Under the pieces are notes generated by a model. The model was not told the origin of the DNA. It did no database searches and worked only from the letters and a program-made list of their open reading frames with translations. DNA of 64,000 bases, taken from assembly GCA_022841325.1 (NCBI GenBank), contig JALHRS010000021.1:16004-80003 (forward strand). Direction: 5' to 3'. A program made the translations under genes and the position numbers. This DNA comes from Lysobacterales bacterium (GTDB lineage: Bacteria; Pseudomonadota; Gammaproteobacteria; Xanthomonadales; SZUA-5). Below, one piece after another: positions 54,077 to 62,660 of this stretch. Each line of letters opens with the position of its first letter. The first letter of the stretch is position 1.

Positions 54077-55407
54077 TGCGCCTCTGGCTGCTCGGCTTGC
54101 TGCTGCTGCCGGCGCTCGCGCTGGCTGACTACAAATCCGATTACAAGGAGGGCGTGGCCGCCGCCGAGCGCCAGGAATGGGCCAAGGCGGACGCCCTGAT
54201 CCAGCGCGCCATGGCTGAAAAGCCCGATCCCGACGCGCGCGCCAACATCCGCATGTACGGACAGGTCTATCTGCCCTATCTGCCGCAGTTCTACCTGGGT
54301 CTGTCGGCGTTCTCGCGCAAGGATTGCGCGAAAGCCACCGAATGGCTCAGTGATCCGCGCCTGGTCACAGCCGCGCGTGGTCTGCGCGAGGAGAATCGGC
54401 GGCTGATGATGCTGCGCACCTGCGCCACGCGCCTTGCCGAAGCCGCGCCAGCCACGCCGGCACCGGCACCAACACCGACACCTGCACCTGCAGCTGCAGC
54501 TGCAGCGCCCAGGGCGGCGGCCTCTCCGCCGGCATCCCAGCCAGCGAGACCGGCGGCAAGCAGCAGCGCCGCCTTCGACAGCAACCGCGCCCAGGCCCTG
54601 GAATCGCGGCTGGCCAGAATGAGCGACAAGCTCAAGGCGGCAGCGCAAGGCTTGTCCGATACCGCGCTGGCCACGGCCCGCGTGACCTGGCAGCGCCGAA
54701 ATGATGCGCTCGAAGGCGAGCTGGCGCGCGCAGGAGCCCGCGCCCGCAGCATCCGTCAGGCCCGTGACAGCGGCGCACTGGGCGGACTGGAGCGTGACCT
54801 CGCCGCGCTGGATGCCCGCGTCGACAAGTTTGCGGCGGATCTGGGCGATGCCGTCAGTCGAGGACGTGGCGTGGCTCTGGCCGATGCCCGCTCGCAACTG
54901 CAACGCGGAGTCGATGCCGGTGCCCGGGCACTCAGTGCCAATGCTGACGGCCAGGCGCCGGCAGCCCAGGCACTGCGCCAGGCCCTGGAGCAGGGGCGTT
55001 CCCTGTTGTCCAGCAGCGACGCCACGCGCATCCAGTCCGCCAGCGCGGCGCTGGAAGCCGCGCTGAGGCAGCTGGAGACCAGTCAGGCGCGGCAGGCCCT
55101 GGCCGGGCAGGTGCGTTCGCGTCTGGGGCCGCTGGCCTCAGCCTATCTGAAGGGCGATTTTGCCAGGGTGGCCGCCTGGACCAACGAATCCGACCTGGCT
55201 TCCGTGCCGGCTGCCCATGCCGAGGCTCTGTTGATGCGCGCCGCTGCTCGATTCGAGCTCTACGTCCTCGGCGGCGAGCGCGATCTCGCTCTGTACGAGC
55301 AGGTTCGCATCGATTTGCGTGCGGCGCGGCGCGTCAATGATCAGCTGCAGCCGTCCCAAAAAGCCTATTCGCCGCGCTTCCGTGCCTTGTTTGCTAGTAC
55401 GCGCTGA
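54076..55407 (+). CDS. Exported helical protein coupled to the Ser/Thr kinase
   Basis: A 443-residue exported protein. The signal peptide (about 1-18, cleaved after ALA) is followed by a TPR-like region (YKSDYKEGVAAAERQEWAKADALIQRAM), an Ala/Pro linker and long helical or coiled-coil segments (DALEGELARAGARARSIRQ, LRQALEQGRSLLSSSD). A GTG at 54073 overlaps the kinase stop, and the ATG at 54076, with GGAGG upstream, is preferred. It could be a periplasmic partner or sensor input for the kinase. No enzyme motif was seen. Confidence 0.8.
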   Translation: MRLWLLGLLLLPALALADYKSDYKEGVAAAERQEWAKADALIQRAMAEKPDPDARANIRMYGQVYLPYLPQFYLGLSAFSRKDCAKATEWLSDPRLVTAARGLREENRRLMMLRTCATRLAEAAPATPAPAPTPTPAPAAAAAAPRAAASPPASQPARPAASSSAAFDSNRAQALESRLARMSDKLKAAAQGLSDTALATARVTWQRRNDALEGELARAGARARSIRQARDSGALGGLERDLAALDARVDKFAADLGDAVSRGRGVALADARSQLQRGVDAGARALSANADGQAPAAQALRQALEQGRSLLSSSDATRIQSASAALEAALRQLETSQARQALAGQVRSRLGPLASAYLKGDFARVAAWTNESDLASVPAAHAEALLMRAAARFELYVLGGERDLALYEQVRIDLRAARRVNDQLQPSQKAYSPRFRALFASTR

Positions 55408-55533
55408 ATGGTGGGCGGCCTGAACTGCGACTTCACGCTACGAAAACAACAGTAATCGGGCTAAAATCGGCCGGATTGCGGCAGCGGAGGCTTGCTGTCG
55501 CCACCTTTTGGCTGATTGGGAAGACAACAACTC

Positions 55534-57153
55534 ATGCAGTTTCGTTCGGCATTGGCGATTGCTACAGGGCTCCTGGTATTGGCGGCAGCGCCTGCGCACG
55601 CGGCGGAAAAAGCCGAACGCGCGGTCAAGGCCGGTTCCACCGGGCTTGCGATCAACAACTCCGGGCGTATCGATCTGGTCACCGCGGTGGCGATCGACTT
55701 CCTCAATCGCAGCGTGGCCAATGGCCGGCGGGTGATCAATCTGCGCGTCGCCCAGCCCTTGCTGTGTGCGGACTTCGCCACGGCACCGGGTGGCGCGGTC
55801 AATCCCGTGGCGCTGGAGTATCGCGATCCCAACAACGACAGCTCGGGCCTGATCTTCGGCGGCATCAGCAGTTTCGATTACTACACCAACGGTGCCTCGC
55901 CCTCCCTGTTCCAGGTGAGTTCGGACGCCCAGCTGGCCTGCTGCGTGATGCAGCCGGCAGCGAATGCCTCGTGTTTCCAGGGCAGCAACGGTGGCCCCAC
56001 CCCTGACGGGCTGTTCGCCAACGGTTTCGAGAGCATCGCCGTGAAGGCCGTCAAGGGCACGCCCGGAGCCGATCTCACGGTTCAGATCAGCGGTCCGTCG
56101 GCGGTGGCCCCTGGCGCCAATTTCAACTACACGATCACGGTCGCCAACACCGGTAGCGTCACCGTCAGCAACGCTCGTGTGCGCGACTGGTTCCCGAAAT
56201 CCAGTGGCGGATTCCCGGCCTCGCTGGATGCAGGCACCTGGACCTGCACCGGTTCGGCGGGCGCCAGCTGTGGTGTCGCCAACGGCACCGGCAATATCGC
56301 CCTGAATGCGGTCTCGCTGGATCCTGGCGCCAATGTCAATTTCAGCGTGTCGCGACCGATGTCGGGCTCGGCACCGAACAGCACTTCATTCTCGGTCAGC
56401 GCAGCCGCCTTCTCGCCGCCGGCGGTGGGTGAGCTCGGATTGGCCAACAACCAGCGTGCACTGACGGCGACCGTGCAGACCAGCGCGCCGCCGGTGATCA
56501 ATTCGGTGCAGTTGCCGGCTGGCCTGTTGCTTGAGGATCAGACCATCGCCGGCATCCAGATCAACGCCAGCGACGCCGACAGCGTGCTGACCCCCGCCAG
56601 CTTCAGCTGCAGCGTGGGTGGCAGCCTGCTGAACACCGGGTCCTGCGTGTTCACCGGCACCGAACCCAACTTCCAGCTGAGCATCAGCCCGCAGGCCAAT
56701 GCCAACGGCGCGGGCAGCTTCACCATCGGGGTGACCGATACCTTCACGCCGGTGACCCAGGCGGTGCCGGTGACGGTGATTGCGGTCAACGATGCGCCCG
56801 AGTTCACGCTGGGTCCGAATATCTCGGTACCCAACGGCACCACCGGCACCCAGATCGTCACCGGCTTCGTGACTTCGATCCGCAAGGGTCCGGTGTCGGC
56901 CACCGACGAAAACAGCCAGACCTTCATCGAGCGCGTGGTTTCGGTGGATTCCGGCGGTGCGATCTTCTCGTCGACGCCCGACATCAGCTACAGCGGGTCG
57001 CCGGAATCCGGAACGCTGGCCTTCGGTTTGACCGGCGCAGCGGGTACGGCGGTGGTGCGCGTGCGCATGCAGGACAGCGGCGGTACCGCCAATGGCGGCG
57101 TCGACGCCACCGAAAAGACCTTCACGGTCACCGTGCAGTCGGGCGGCAACTAG
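55534..57153 (+). CDS. Exported DUF11-like beta-repeat protein
   Basis: A 539-residue exported protein with a signal peptide ending near AHA (about residue 22). The N-terminal domain has a Cys pair (LACCVMQ) and the motif GLFANGFES near residue 165. A DUF11/CARDB-like domain (VQISGPSAVAPGANFNYTI...NTGSVTVSNARVRDWFP) and further beta domains follow. The tail TFTVTVQSGGN ends without a sorting signal. Probably a secreted or surface adhesin-like protein; no close family was recognised. Confidence 0.8.
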   Translation: MQFRSALAIATGLLVLAAAPAHAAEKAERAVKAGSTGLAINNSGRIDLVTAVAIDFLNRSVANGRRVINLRVAQPLLCADFATAPGGAVNPVALEYRDPNNDSSGLIFGGISSFDYYTNGASPSLFQVSSDAQLACCVMQPAANASCFQGSNGGPTPDGLFANGFESIAVKAVKGTPGADLTVQISGPSAVAPGANFNYTITVANTGSVTVSNARVRDWFPKSSGGFPASLDAGTWTCTGSAGASCGVANGTGNIALNAVSLDPGANVNFSVSRPMSGSAPNSTSFSVSAAAFSPPAVGELGLANNQRALTATVQTSAPPVINSVQLPAGLLLEDQTIAGIQINASDADSVLTPASFSCSVGGSLLNTGSCVFTGTEPNFQLSISPQANANGAGSFTIGVTDTFTPVTQAVPVTVIAVNDAPEFTLGPNISVPNGTTGTQIVTGFVTSIRKGPVSATDENSQTFIERVVSVDSGGAIFSSTPDISYSGSPESGTLAFGLTGAAGTAVVRVRMQDSGGTANGGVDATEKTFTVTVQSGGN

Positions 57154-57162
57154 CGCGTACCT

Positions 57163-57190
57163 GGCAGGTGCGGGATACCCCGCACCTGCC
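57163..57190 (+). terminator. Hairpin after the DUF11-like gene
   Basis: A perfect 12-bp stem (GGCAGGTGCGGG arms) with a 4-base loop, 10 bases after the stop codon at 57153. There is no T-run, so factor-dependent termination or mRNA protection is as likely as intrinsic termination. Confidence 0.55.
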
Positions 57191-57295
57191 GGATTCGGTG
57201 CGGCTGCCAATGCCAACCACCGTGACCCGTTTGGCCGATGCCGCTTTGCACTGGTCAGCGCTGCCACATCGGCCAATGGGACATCATTTCCCGGC

Positions 57296-59458
57296 ATGAA
57301 GACCCGTGAACTGGCTCCCCCGCGCACACTGCCCGAGTGGCTGCTCAGACATCCGACGCTGGGCGCAGCCCTGGGAGCGGGCTTCGAGCTCATCCACGAC
57401 AAACTCGCCAAGCTGGAATCGGGCGCAGCGCTCGAGGCCGAAGTGGTCCGCACGCTGGATGTGCTGCAGGATCTCGGCGTAGACAGCGAAACCCTGCTGG
57501 CCGCTGCCTGGTTCCCGCTCCTGCTGGATCAGCCCGACGCGCTGTCACAGGCGCTGGCGCGCCATGGCGCCGCTTTCGAGCCCTTGTTGCTGGGCCAGCT
57601 GGAAGCCGAGAAGATCTGGCCGCTGCACGAGCACAAGGCAGCGAATGCCAGCGCCGAGGGATTGCGCAGGCTGTTGCTGGCGCTGATCCGCGATCTTCGG
57701 GTGGTCTTCATCCTGCTGGCGCGCCAGCTGGTGCGGCTGCGGTCCGCCAGCCGTGGTGATGCCGAGGAGCGTCGTCGGCTGGCCCAGCTGACCGCCGACA
57801 TACACGGCCCGCTGGCCAATCGTCTCGGCATCTGGCAAGTCAAATGGGAACTGGAAGATCTGGTTTTCCGCTATCTGCAGCCTGACACCTACAAGCGTAT
57901 AGCCAGCCTGCTGGATGAGCGTCGCGAGGATCGCGAGCGCTACATCAACCTGATTCTGCGCGAACTTCGACAGTCGCTGAGCGCGGCCGGTCTGCAGGCC
58001 GATGTCGCCGGTCGGCCCAAGCACATCTACAGCATCTGGAAGAAGATGCAGCGCAAGGAAGTGGATTTTTCCGAGCTCTACGACGTGCGTGCGGTGCGCG
58101 TGCTGGTGCCTGACGTGCCCACCTGTTACGCCGCGCTCGGCGTGGTCCATGCCCGCTGGACGCCGATCCCCAAGGAATTCGACGACTACATCGCCAAACC
58201 CAAGGGCAATGACTATCGCTCACTGCACACGGCGGTGATCGGCCCGGAAGGCAAGGCGCTGGAAGTGCAGATCCGTACCCACGAGATGCACCGGCATGCC
58301 GAACTCGGCGTCGCCGCACATTGGCGCTACAAGGAAGGCGGTGGTGCCGGCGCCGATTTCGAGCGCAAGATCCAGTGGATGCGGCAGTTGCTGGAAAGCC
58401 GCGACGACGGTCAGGACGATGCTGCGCTGATGGCCGGTTTTTCCACCGAGCTACTCGAAGATCGGGTCTATCTGCTGACACCCCGTGGCGCGGTCATCGA
58501 TCTGCCGCGCGGCGCCACCGTGCTCGATTTCGCCTACACCGTGCATACCGAAGTCGGACATCGCTGTCGCGGTGCCAAGGTCAATGGCCGCATCGTGCCG
58601 CTGACCTTCACGCCGCGCACCGGCGACCGCGTCGAGATCCTGACGGCCAAGGAGGGGCAGCCCAAGCGCGACTGGTTGTTGCCACAACTGGGCTATCTGG
58701 CCAGCACCCGTTCGCGTCACAAGGTGCGGGCCTGGTTTCACAAGCTGGACCGCGACCAGAACGTGCGCGACGGCCGCGACATCCTCGAGCGCGAACTGAA
58801 GCGACTGGCGCTGACGCCGGGCAAACTGGAGCCGCTGCTGCCCAAGTTCCATGCGGAAACGCTCGACGACCTCTACGTCGCCGTGGCGCTCGGCGATCTG
58901 TCGCCGGCTCAGGTGGCGCGCGTGGTCCACGAGGCCGATGCACCCAAGGCCGATCCGGCCCAGATCCTGACCCAGCGGCTGGGTTCGCAGATCGGTCCGC
59001 GTCGCGACAAGGACGCCATCGTCATCGAAGGCGTCGGCAATCTGATGGTGACCATGGCCGGCTGCTGCAATCCGCTGCCCGGTGATGCCGTGGTCGGCTT
59101 CATCACCAAGGGCCGCGGCGTCAGTGTCCATCGTGCCGACTGCAAGAGCCTGCTGAATCTGTCCGGGCGCTCGCCCGAGCGGGTCATCGACGTGCAATGG
59201 GGCGGCAAGCGCGACGATCGCTACGCCGTGAAGGTGCGGGTGTCGGCCTTCAACCGCACCGGATTGATCCGCGATGTCGGCGCCGTGCTCGCTGCCGAGC
59301 AGATCAACATCGGCGCCATGGACAGCAAGGACGATCCCGGCAGCGGCTACGCCACCCTGCACCTCACCCTGAAAGTCGCCGATTTCGGCCAGCTCGCCAA
59401 TGTGCTGACCAAGTTGCGCTCGCTCAGCAATGTCACCGAGGCCGAGCGGGTGGGTTAG
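57296..59458 (+). CDS. relA: (p)ppGpp synthetase RelA
   Basis: A 720-residue long RSH enzyme that makes (p)ppGpp on stalled ribosomes. The N-terminal HD-like domain lacks the His-Asp metal site (around LAAAWFPLLLDQP), so this is the synthesis-only RelA type. The synthetase domain (about 230-345: GRPKHIYSIWKKM, YDVRAVRVLVPD, KGNDYRSLHTAV), TGS domain (from about 388), the zinc-finger-like GCCNPLPGD and a C-terminal ACT domain are all present. The ATG at 57296 was chosen; the open frame upstream is a shadow of the previous gene's end. Confidence 0.96.
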   Translation: MKTRELAPPRTLPEWLLRHPTLGAALGAGFELIHDKLAKLESGAALEAEVVRTLDVLQDLGVDSETLLAAAWFPLLLDQPDALSQALARHGAAFEPLLLGQLEAEKIWPLHEHKAANASAEGLRRLLLALIRDLRVVFILLARQLVRLRSASRGDAEERRRLAQLTADIHGPLANRLGIWQVKWELEDLVFRYLQPDTYKRIASLLDERREDRERYINLILRELRQSLSAAGLQADVAGRPKHIYSIWKKMQRKEVDFSELYDVRAVRVLVPDVPTCYAALGVVHARWTPIPKEFDDYIAKPKGNDYRSLHTAVIGPEGKALEVQIRTHEMHRHAELGVAAHWRYKEGGGAGADFERKIQWMRQLLESRDDGQDDAALMAGFSTELLEDRVYLLTPRGAVIDLPRGATVLDFAYTVHTEVGHRCRGAKVNGRIVPLTFTPRTGDRVEILTAKEGQPKRDWLLPQLGYLASTRSRHKVRAWFHKLDRDQNVRDGRDILERELKRLALTPGKLEPLLPKFHAETLDDLYVAVALGDLSPAQVARVVHEADAPKADPAQILTQRLGSQIGPRRDKDAIVIEGVGNLMVTMAGCCNPLPGDAVVGFITKGRGVSVHRADCKSLLNLSGRSPERVIDVQWGGKRDDRYAVKVRVSAFNRTGLIRDVGAVLAAEQINIGAMDSKDDPGSGYATLHLTLKVADFGQLANVLTKLRSLSNVTEAERVG

Positions 59459-59510
59459 CCCGACTTCGCCGATTCGACGCACTGCGCAACGGCGACCACT
59501 GCAAGCTGCG

Positions 59511-60530
59511 CTACAGGGCGCGCTCCGCGCAAAGCTGGACGACCCGCGCGTGTCCCTCGCGCAGATCGCGGGCTTCGAGGGCGAACACCCCCATCTGGCC
59601 GACGCTGAATTCGATCCAGTCCATGGCCAGATCCGGCAGCAGGCGCTTGAGTGCGCGTTCGGCTTCGCCGACCTCGACGATCAGCAATCCCTGTTCGGCC
59701 AGATGCCGGGGCGCGTCGCGCAGGATGCGCAGGGTGGCGTCACAGCCATCGGCACCGGAGGTCAGGCCGAGCTTGGGCTCATGCCGATATTCGCCGGGCA
59801 TGGCCGCGTACTCGGCGTCGGTGATGTAGGGCGGATTGGATACGATCAGCTCGTAGACCTCGTCCTTCAATGCCGAAAACAGATCCGACTGGATCAGCCG
59901 CAAACGCGATTCCAGCCGATGCAGCGCGCGATTTTCCGCGGCCAGCGACAGCGCATCGGCGGAGAGATCCAGACCGTCGACCTGCCAGTCGGGCCGGTGC
60001 ACCGCCATGCCGATGGCGATCGAGCCGCCGCCACAGCACAGGTCCAGTACCCGAGTGACGGTTCGTCGGCCCAGCCAGGGCTGGAATCCGTTCTCGATCA
60101 GCTCGGCGATCGGTGAGCGCGGCACCAGCGCGCGGGCATCGCTGCGCAGTCTCAGACCGGCAAACTCGGCGCTGCCGATCAGATAGGCCGCCGGCACGCG
60201 CTCGGCAATGCGGCGTTCGATCAGGGCACAGATTGCGGCGATCTCGACATCGAGCAGGCGCGCCTGGGCAAAGGGCGCCGGCAGCCTGGCCGGCAGGTGC
60301 AGCGCATGCAGCACCAGCGAGCGCGCTTCGTCGAGCGCATTGTCCTCGCTGTGACCGATCAGCACCCGCGACGCCCGCAGGCGCCCGGCGCCCCAGCGCA
60401 CGCAGTCGGCGAGGGTGCGCAGGGAAGATGCCGCGACTCGGGACTCAGGACTCGGGACTCGCCCAGAAGCCGGGACCGGGGACCCGGGACCCGGGACCCG
60501 GGAAGGCGGTGGTGTGCTGGATTCAGACAT
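59511..60530 (-). CDS. prmB: N5-glutamine methyltransferase PrmB with repeat-derived N-terminus
   Basis: Modifies the GGQ-type glutamine of ribosomal protein L3 (PrmB). The N-terminal domain begins near LRTLADCVRWGAGRL; the SAM site VLDLCCGGGSIAIGM and the catalytic VSNPPYITDAEY follow, with GLDLSADALSLAAEN between. The ATG at 60530 gives 339 residues, but about 30 residues after it (TPPPSRVPGPGSPVPASGRVPSPES) are translated GGGACCC repeats and unlike any PrmB. The native start may be lost or downstream. The frame is open to 60578, which is less likely. Confidence 0.9.
   Translation of the reverse strand: MSESSTPPPSRVPGPGSPVPASGRVPSPESRVAASSLRTLADCVRWGAGRLRASRVLIGHSEDNALDEARSLVLHALHLPARLPAPFAQARLLDVEIAAICALIERRIAERVPAAYLIGSAEFAGLRLRSDARALVPRSPIAELIENGFQPWLGRRTVTRVLDLCCGGGSIAIGMAVHRPDWQVDGLDLSADALSLAAENRALHRLESRLRLIQSDLFSALKDEVYELIVSNPPYITDAEYAAMPGEYRHEPKLGLTSGADGCDATLRILRDAPRHLAEQGLLIVEVGEAERALKRLLPDLAMDWIEFSVGQMGVFALEARDLREGHARVVQLCAERAL
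60433..60503. repeat. GGGACCC/GGACTCG repeat inside the prmB 5' end
   Basis: The stretch 60433-60461 repeats GGACTCG-like words; 60468-60503 repeats GGGACCC words identical in type to the gspH and gspI hairpins. Here the two halves are only partly complementary. It is translated within prmB (minus strand). Confidence 0.85.
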
Positions 60531-60585
60531 GGGCACGGTGGCGGTGTTCACTCGGTTCAGGCAGTGGGTAGGGAGCAAGGCTTCT

Positions 60586-60675
60586 CTGTGGGAGCGGCTT
60601 CAGCCGCGATGGCCTGCCCCTGTGGGAGCGGATTCATCCGCGACAAGCGGATCGCGGCTGAAGCCACTCCCACAG
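60586..60675. repeat. REP-like repeat group
   Basis: Three arms: GAGCGGCTTCAGCCGC (from 60586), GAGCGGATTCATCCGC (from about 60619) and an inverted GCGGCTGAAGCC arm ending at 60675. They lie between prmB and the PaaK-like gene, which are both on the minus strand. Confidence 0.85.
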
Positions 60676-60706
60676 GAACCGGGATCAGGGGCGATCTGGA
60701 ATAGCC

Positions 60707-62074
60707 TCACACTCCCACCTCGCCATCATCCAGCTCGCTGCGATATTGCACCAGCTTGTCGCAGACCTGATCGTGCACGGCAATGTCGAGCACCGCTTCG
60801 GCGCCGAGCAGCGTCCGCAGCGAGGCTTCCACGGCCGCCAGTTCGACCTGCTGCCGCCCGTACAGGTCCAGCTGGAAACTGCGATCGACGCGCTGCAGCA
60901 GCGCGTACTGGGGCAGGGCGTAGGGCTTGAGCGCGTGGGTGATGTCGATGTTGTTGATGTAGCTGCCGCCCTCCGTGCGGAAACGTACCGGCGCTCGTCC
61001 GGCCAGACCGGCCAGCACCCATTCGCCGCCGCGCTGCTCCAGCGCGGCATGGTCGCCGGTGCGGTAGCGCAGCAGGGGCAGACAGAAATTGAAGCCGCCG
61101 GAGAGCGTGATCTCGCCGCGTTGACCGGGCGCCACCGGCTCGCCCTCGTCATCCAGGATCTCGACCGCCATCTCCGGCTGCAGCAGCACGTGAGCGTCCA
61201 CGGCCGGATCGTGGACGGCGATCGGGCCGGCCTCGTTGAGCGAATAGATGTCCAGCACCGGGCAGCCGAAGCGCTGTTCCAGCTGCGCCCGCAGCCCGGC
61301 CAGCAGGGTCATCGAGGTGCTCAGGATGGCGCGCGGACGATGCCTGAAATCGATGCCCAGCAGCGCTGCCAGCGACAGCGGATCGCCGGTGATGACTTCC
61401 GGTTTGAGCGCATCGAGGTAAGGCCCTCGATGGCCCGGATCGCGCCAGTCGTCTTCATGCAGATTGATCTTGGCCAGACCGCATTCACCGCGCTGCGGCG
61501 TCACCGAAACATAGGTGAAACAGCGCTGCTGCCAGCCGACCAGCATGACCCCGACATCGCCAGGGCCGCTCTGCAGCTCGACGCCGAAGCGCCGCAGCGC
61601 GCGCTCGTGGAAGGCCAGATAGCGCGCCGCCACCAGCGGGTGCGAGGCTATCAGCAGCGGCTGTCCGGTGAGCCCGGTGGTGCGGAAGTTGATCATCCGC
61701 TCGATCGGCAGGTCGTCGGGGACGAAGGCCGCAATGTCCCGCGCCAGATGGCTGCGACTGATGGTCGGCAGATCCACAAAGCGCTCCGGCAGACTGCCGT
61801 AGCGGCGGTAGTGTGGCACCTGGGTCAGCGCATTCGAGGCGTAGTCGCGCAGCCAGGTCTGTGAGAGCTCGGCCCTGGGATCGACCGGGGCCTGTTGCAC
61901 CCGGGCGGCGAATTCCATCACCGCGGGCAACTCCTCGGGCAGCAAGCGATGGCCGCTGGCGTTGCGATAGATCGGCGCCTGCGGATGTTCGCGCAGAAAG
62001 CGCAGCATCTCGGCGCCGGCCACCGTCAGGCCGGGATAGCGTTGCGCGTCGGTGGGACTGCTGTCGTCGAGCAT
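60707..62074 (-). CDS. PaaK/CapK-like adenylate-forming enzyme
   Basis: A 455-residue protein of the AMP-forming ligase superfamily, PaaK/CapK branch: the phosphate-loop position RTTGLTGQPLLIASHP, the SLNEAGPIAVHDPAVD acid region, GQRGEITLSGG and LPLLRYRTGDHAAL with the catalytic Asp. Such enzymes activate a carboxylic acid as an acyl-adenylate. No carrier or CoA partner gene is adjacent. The ATG at 62074 was preferred to the longer open frame. It is 4 bases after the next gene's stop (62079), so the three genes 60707-63721 form one transcription unit. Confidence 0.85.
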   Translation of the reverse strand: MLDDSSPTDAQRYPGLTVAGAEMLRFLREHPQAPIYRNASGHRLLPEELPAVMEFAARVQQAPVDPRAELSQTWLRDYASNALTQVPHYRRYGSLPERFVDLPTISRSHLARDIAAFVPDDLPIERMINFRTTGLTGQPLLIASHPLVAARYLAFHERALRRFGVELQSGPGDVGVMLVGWQQRCFTYVSVTPQRGECGLAKINLHEDDWRDPGHRGPYLDALKPEVITGDPLSLAALLGIDFRHRPRAILSTSMTLLAGLRAQLEQRFGCPVLDIYSLNEAGPIAVHDPAVDAHVLLQPEMAVEILDDEGEPVAPGQRGEITLSGGFNFCLPLLRYRTGDHAALEQRGGEWVLAGLAGRAPVRFRTEGGSYINNIDITHALKPYALPQYALLQRVDRSFQLDLYGRQQVELAAVEASLRTLLGAEAVLDIAVHDQVCDKLVQYRSELDDGEVGV

Positions 62075-62078
62075 GCTG

Positions 62079-62660
62079 CTACTCCCGCGACCATTTGTCG
62101 GCCGACTCTTCGGCGGCCTTGCGCGCCAGCGCCTCGCGGATCTGGCGGGCGCGTTCCTCGGCGGCGCGGGTGGCGCTCGCCAGGCGTGCACGTTCGAGCG
62201 TGCTGACCGTCAGCCAGCGATCCTCGGCCACGTTCTTGCTTTCGCCCGCCGGGCGCAGGCCGGCGCTGCGCAGCGCCAGTCGCGACAGTTCCTCGCGGCG
62301 TTCGTCATTGTCGACAAACTCCTTCGCTGCGACCTTCTCGGCGAGTCCATTGGCCTGATCGTAGAGCAGCGCCAGCACCTGTGCAGCCTTGAGCTTGCCA
62401 CGAAAGGCGGGGTCGGTAAGCAGCCAGCACAGGATCTGCGTCAGCATGCGCGGATTGCGTTCCTTGCCGCGATCGCGACCGACGAAGCGCTGCAACTCGC
62501 TGGCACTCGCGCTCAGCCCCAGCGCTGCCAGCACATCGGCGACCAGCGCCGGTACATGGACGCTGCCGCTCTTGCCGAACACCGGCTCGGCCAGAAAAGG
62601 CGCCGGCGTTTCCAGCAGGCGCCGGGTCAGCTGTTCCAGCGGTGGTCCTTCCTGGCTCAT
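62079..62660 (-). CDS. Unknown protein in the radical SAM / adenylating-enzyme cassette
   Basis: A 193-residue soluble, mainly helical protein with no family recognised. Motifs visible: PAFLAEPVFGKSGSVHVPALVADVL, then RDRGKERNPRMLTQILCWLLTDP (a hydrophobic-Trp stretch), and a charged Lys/Glu/Arg-rich C-terminus that could form a coiled coil (ATRAAEERARQIREALARKAAEE). The start overlaps the radical SAM stop (ATGA) and the stop is 4 bases before the ligase-like gene. A role as recognition or scaffold protein in the pathway is only inferred. Confidence 0.7.
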   Translation of the reverse strand: MSQEGPPLEQLTRRLLETPAPFLAEPVFGKSGSVHVPALVADVLAALGLSASASELQRFVGRDRGKERNPRMLTQILCWLLTDPAFRGKLKAAQVLALLYDQANGLAEKVAAKEFVDNDERREELSRLALRSAGLRPAGESKNVAEDRWLTVSTLERARLASATRAAEERARQIREALARKAAEESADKWSRE

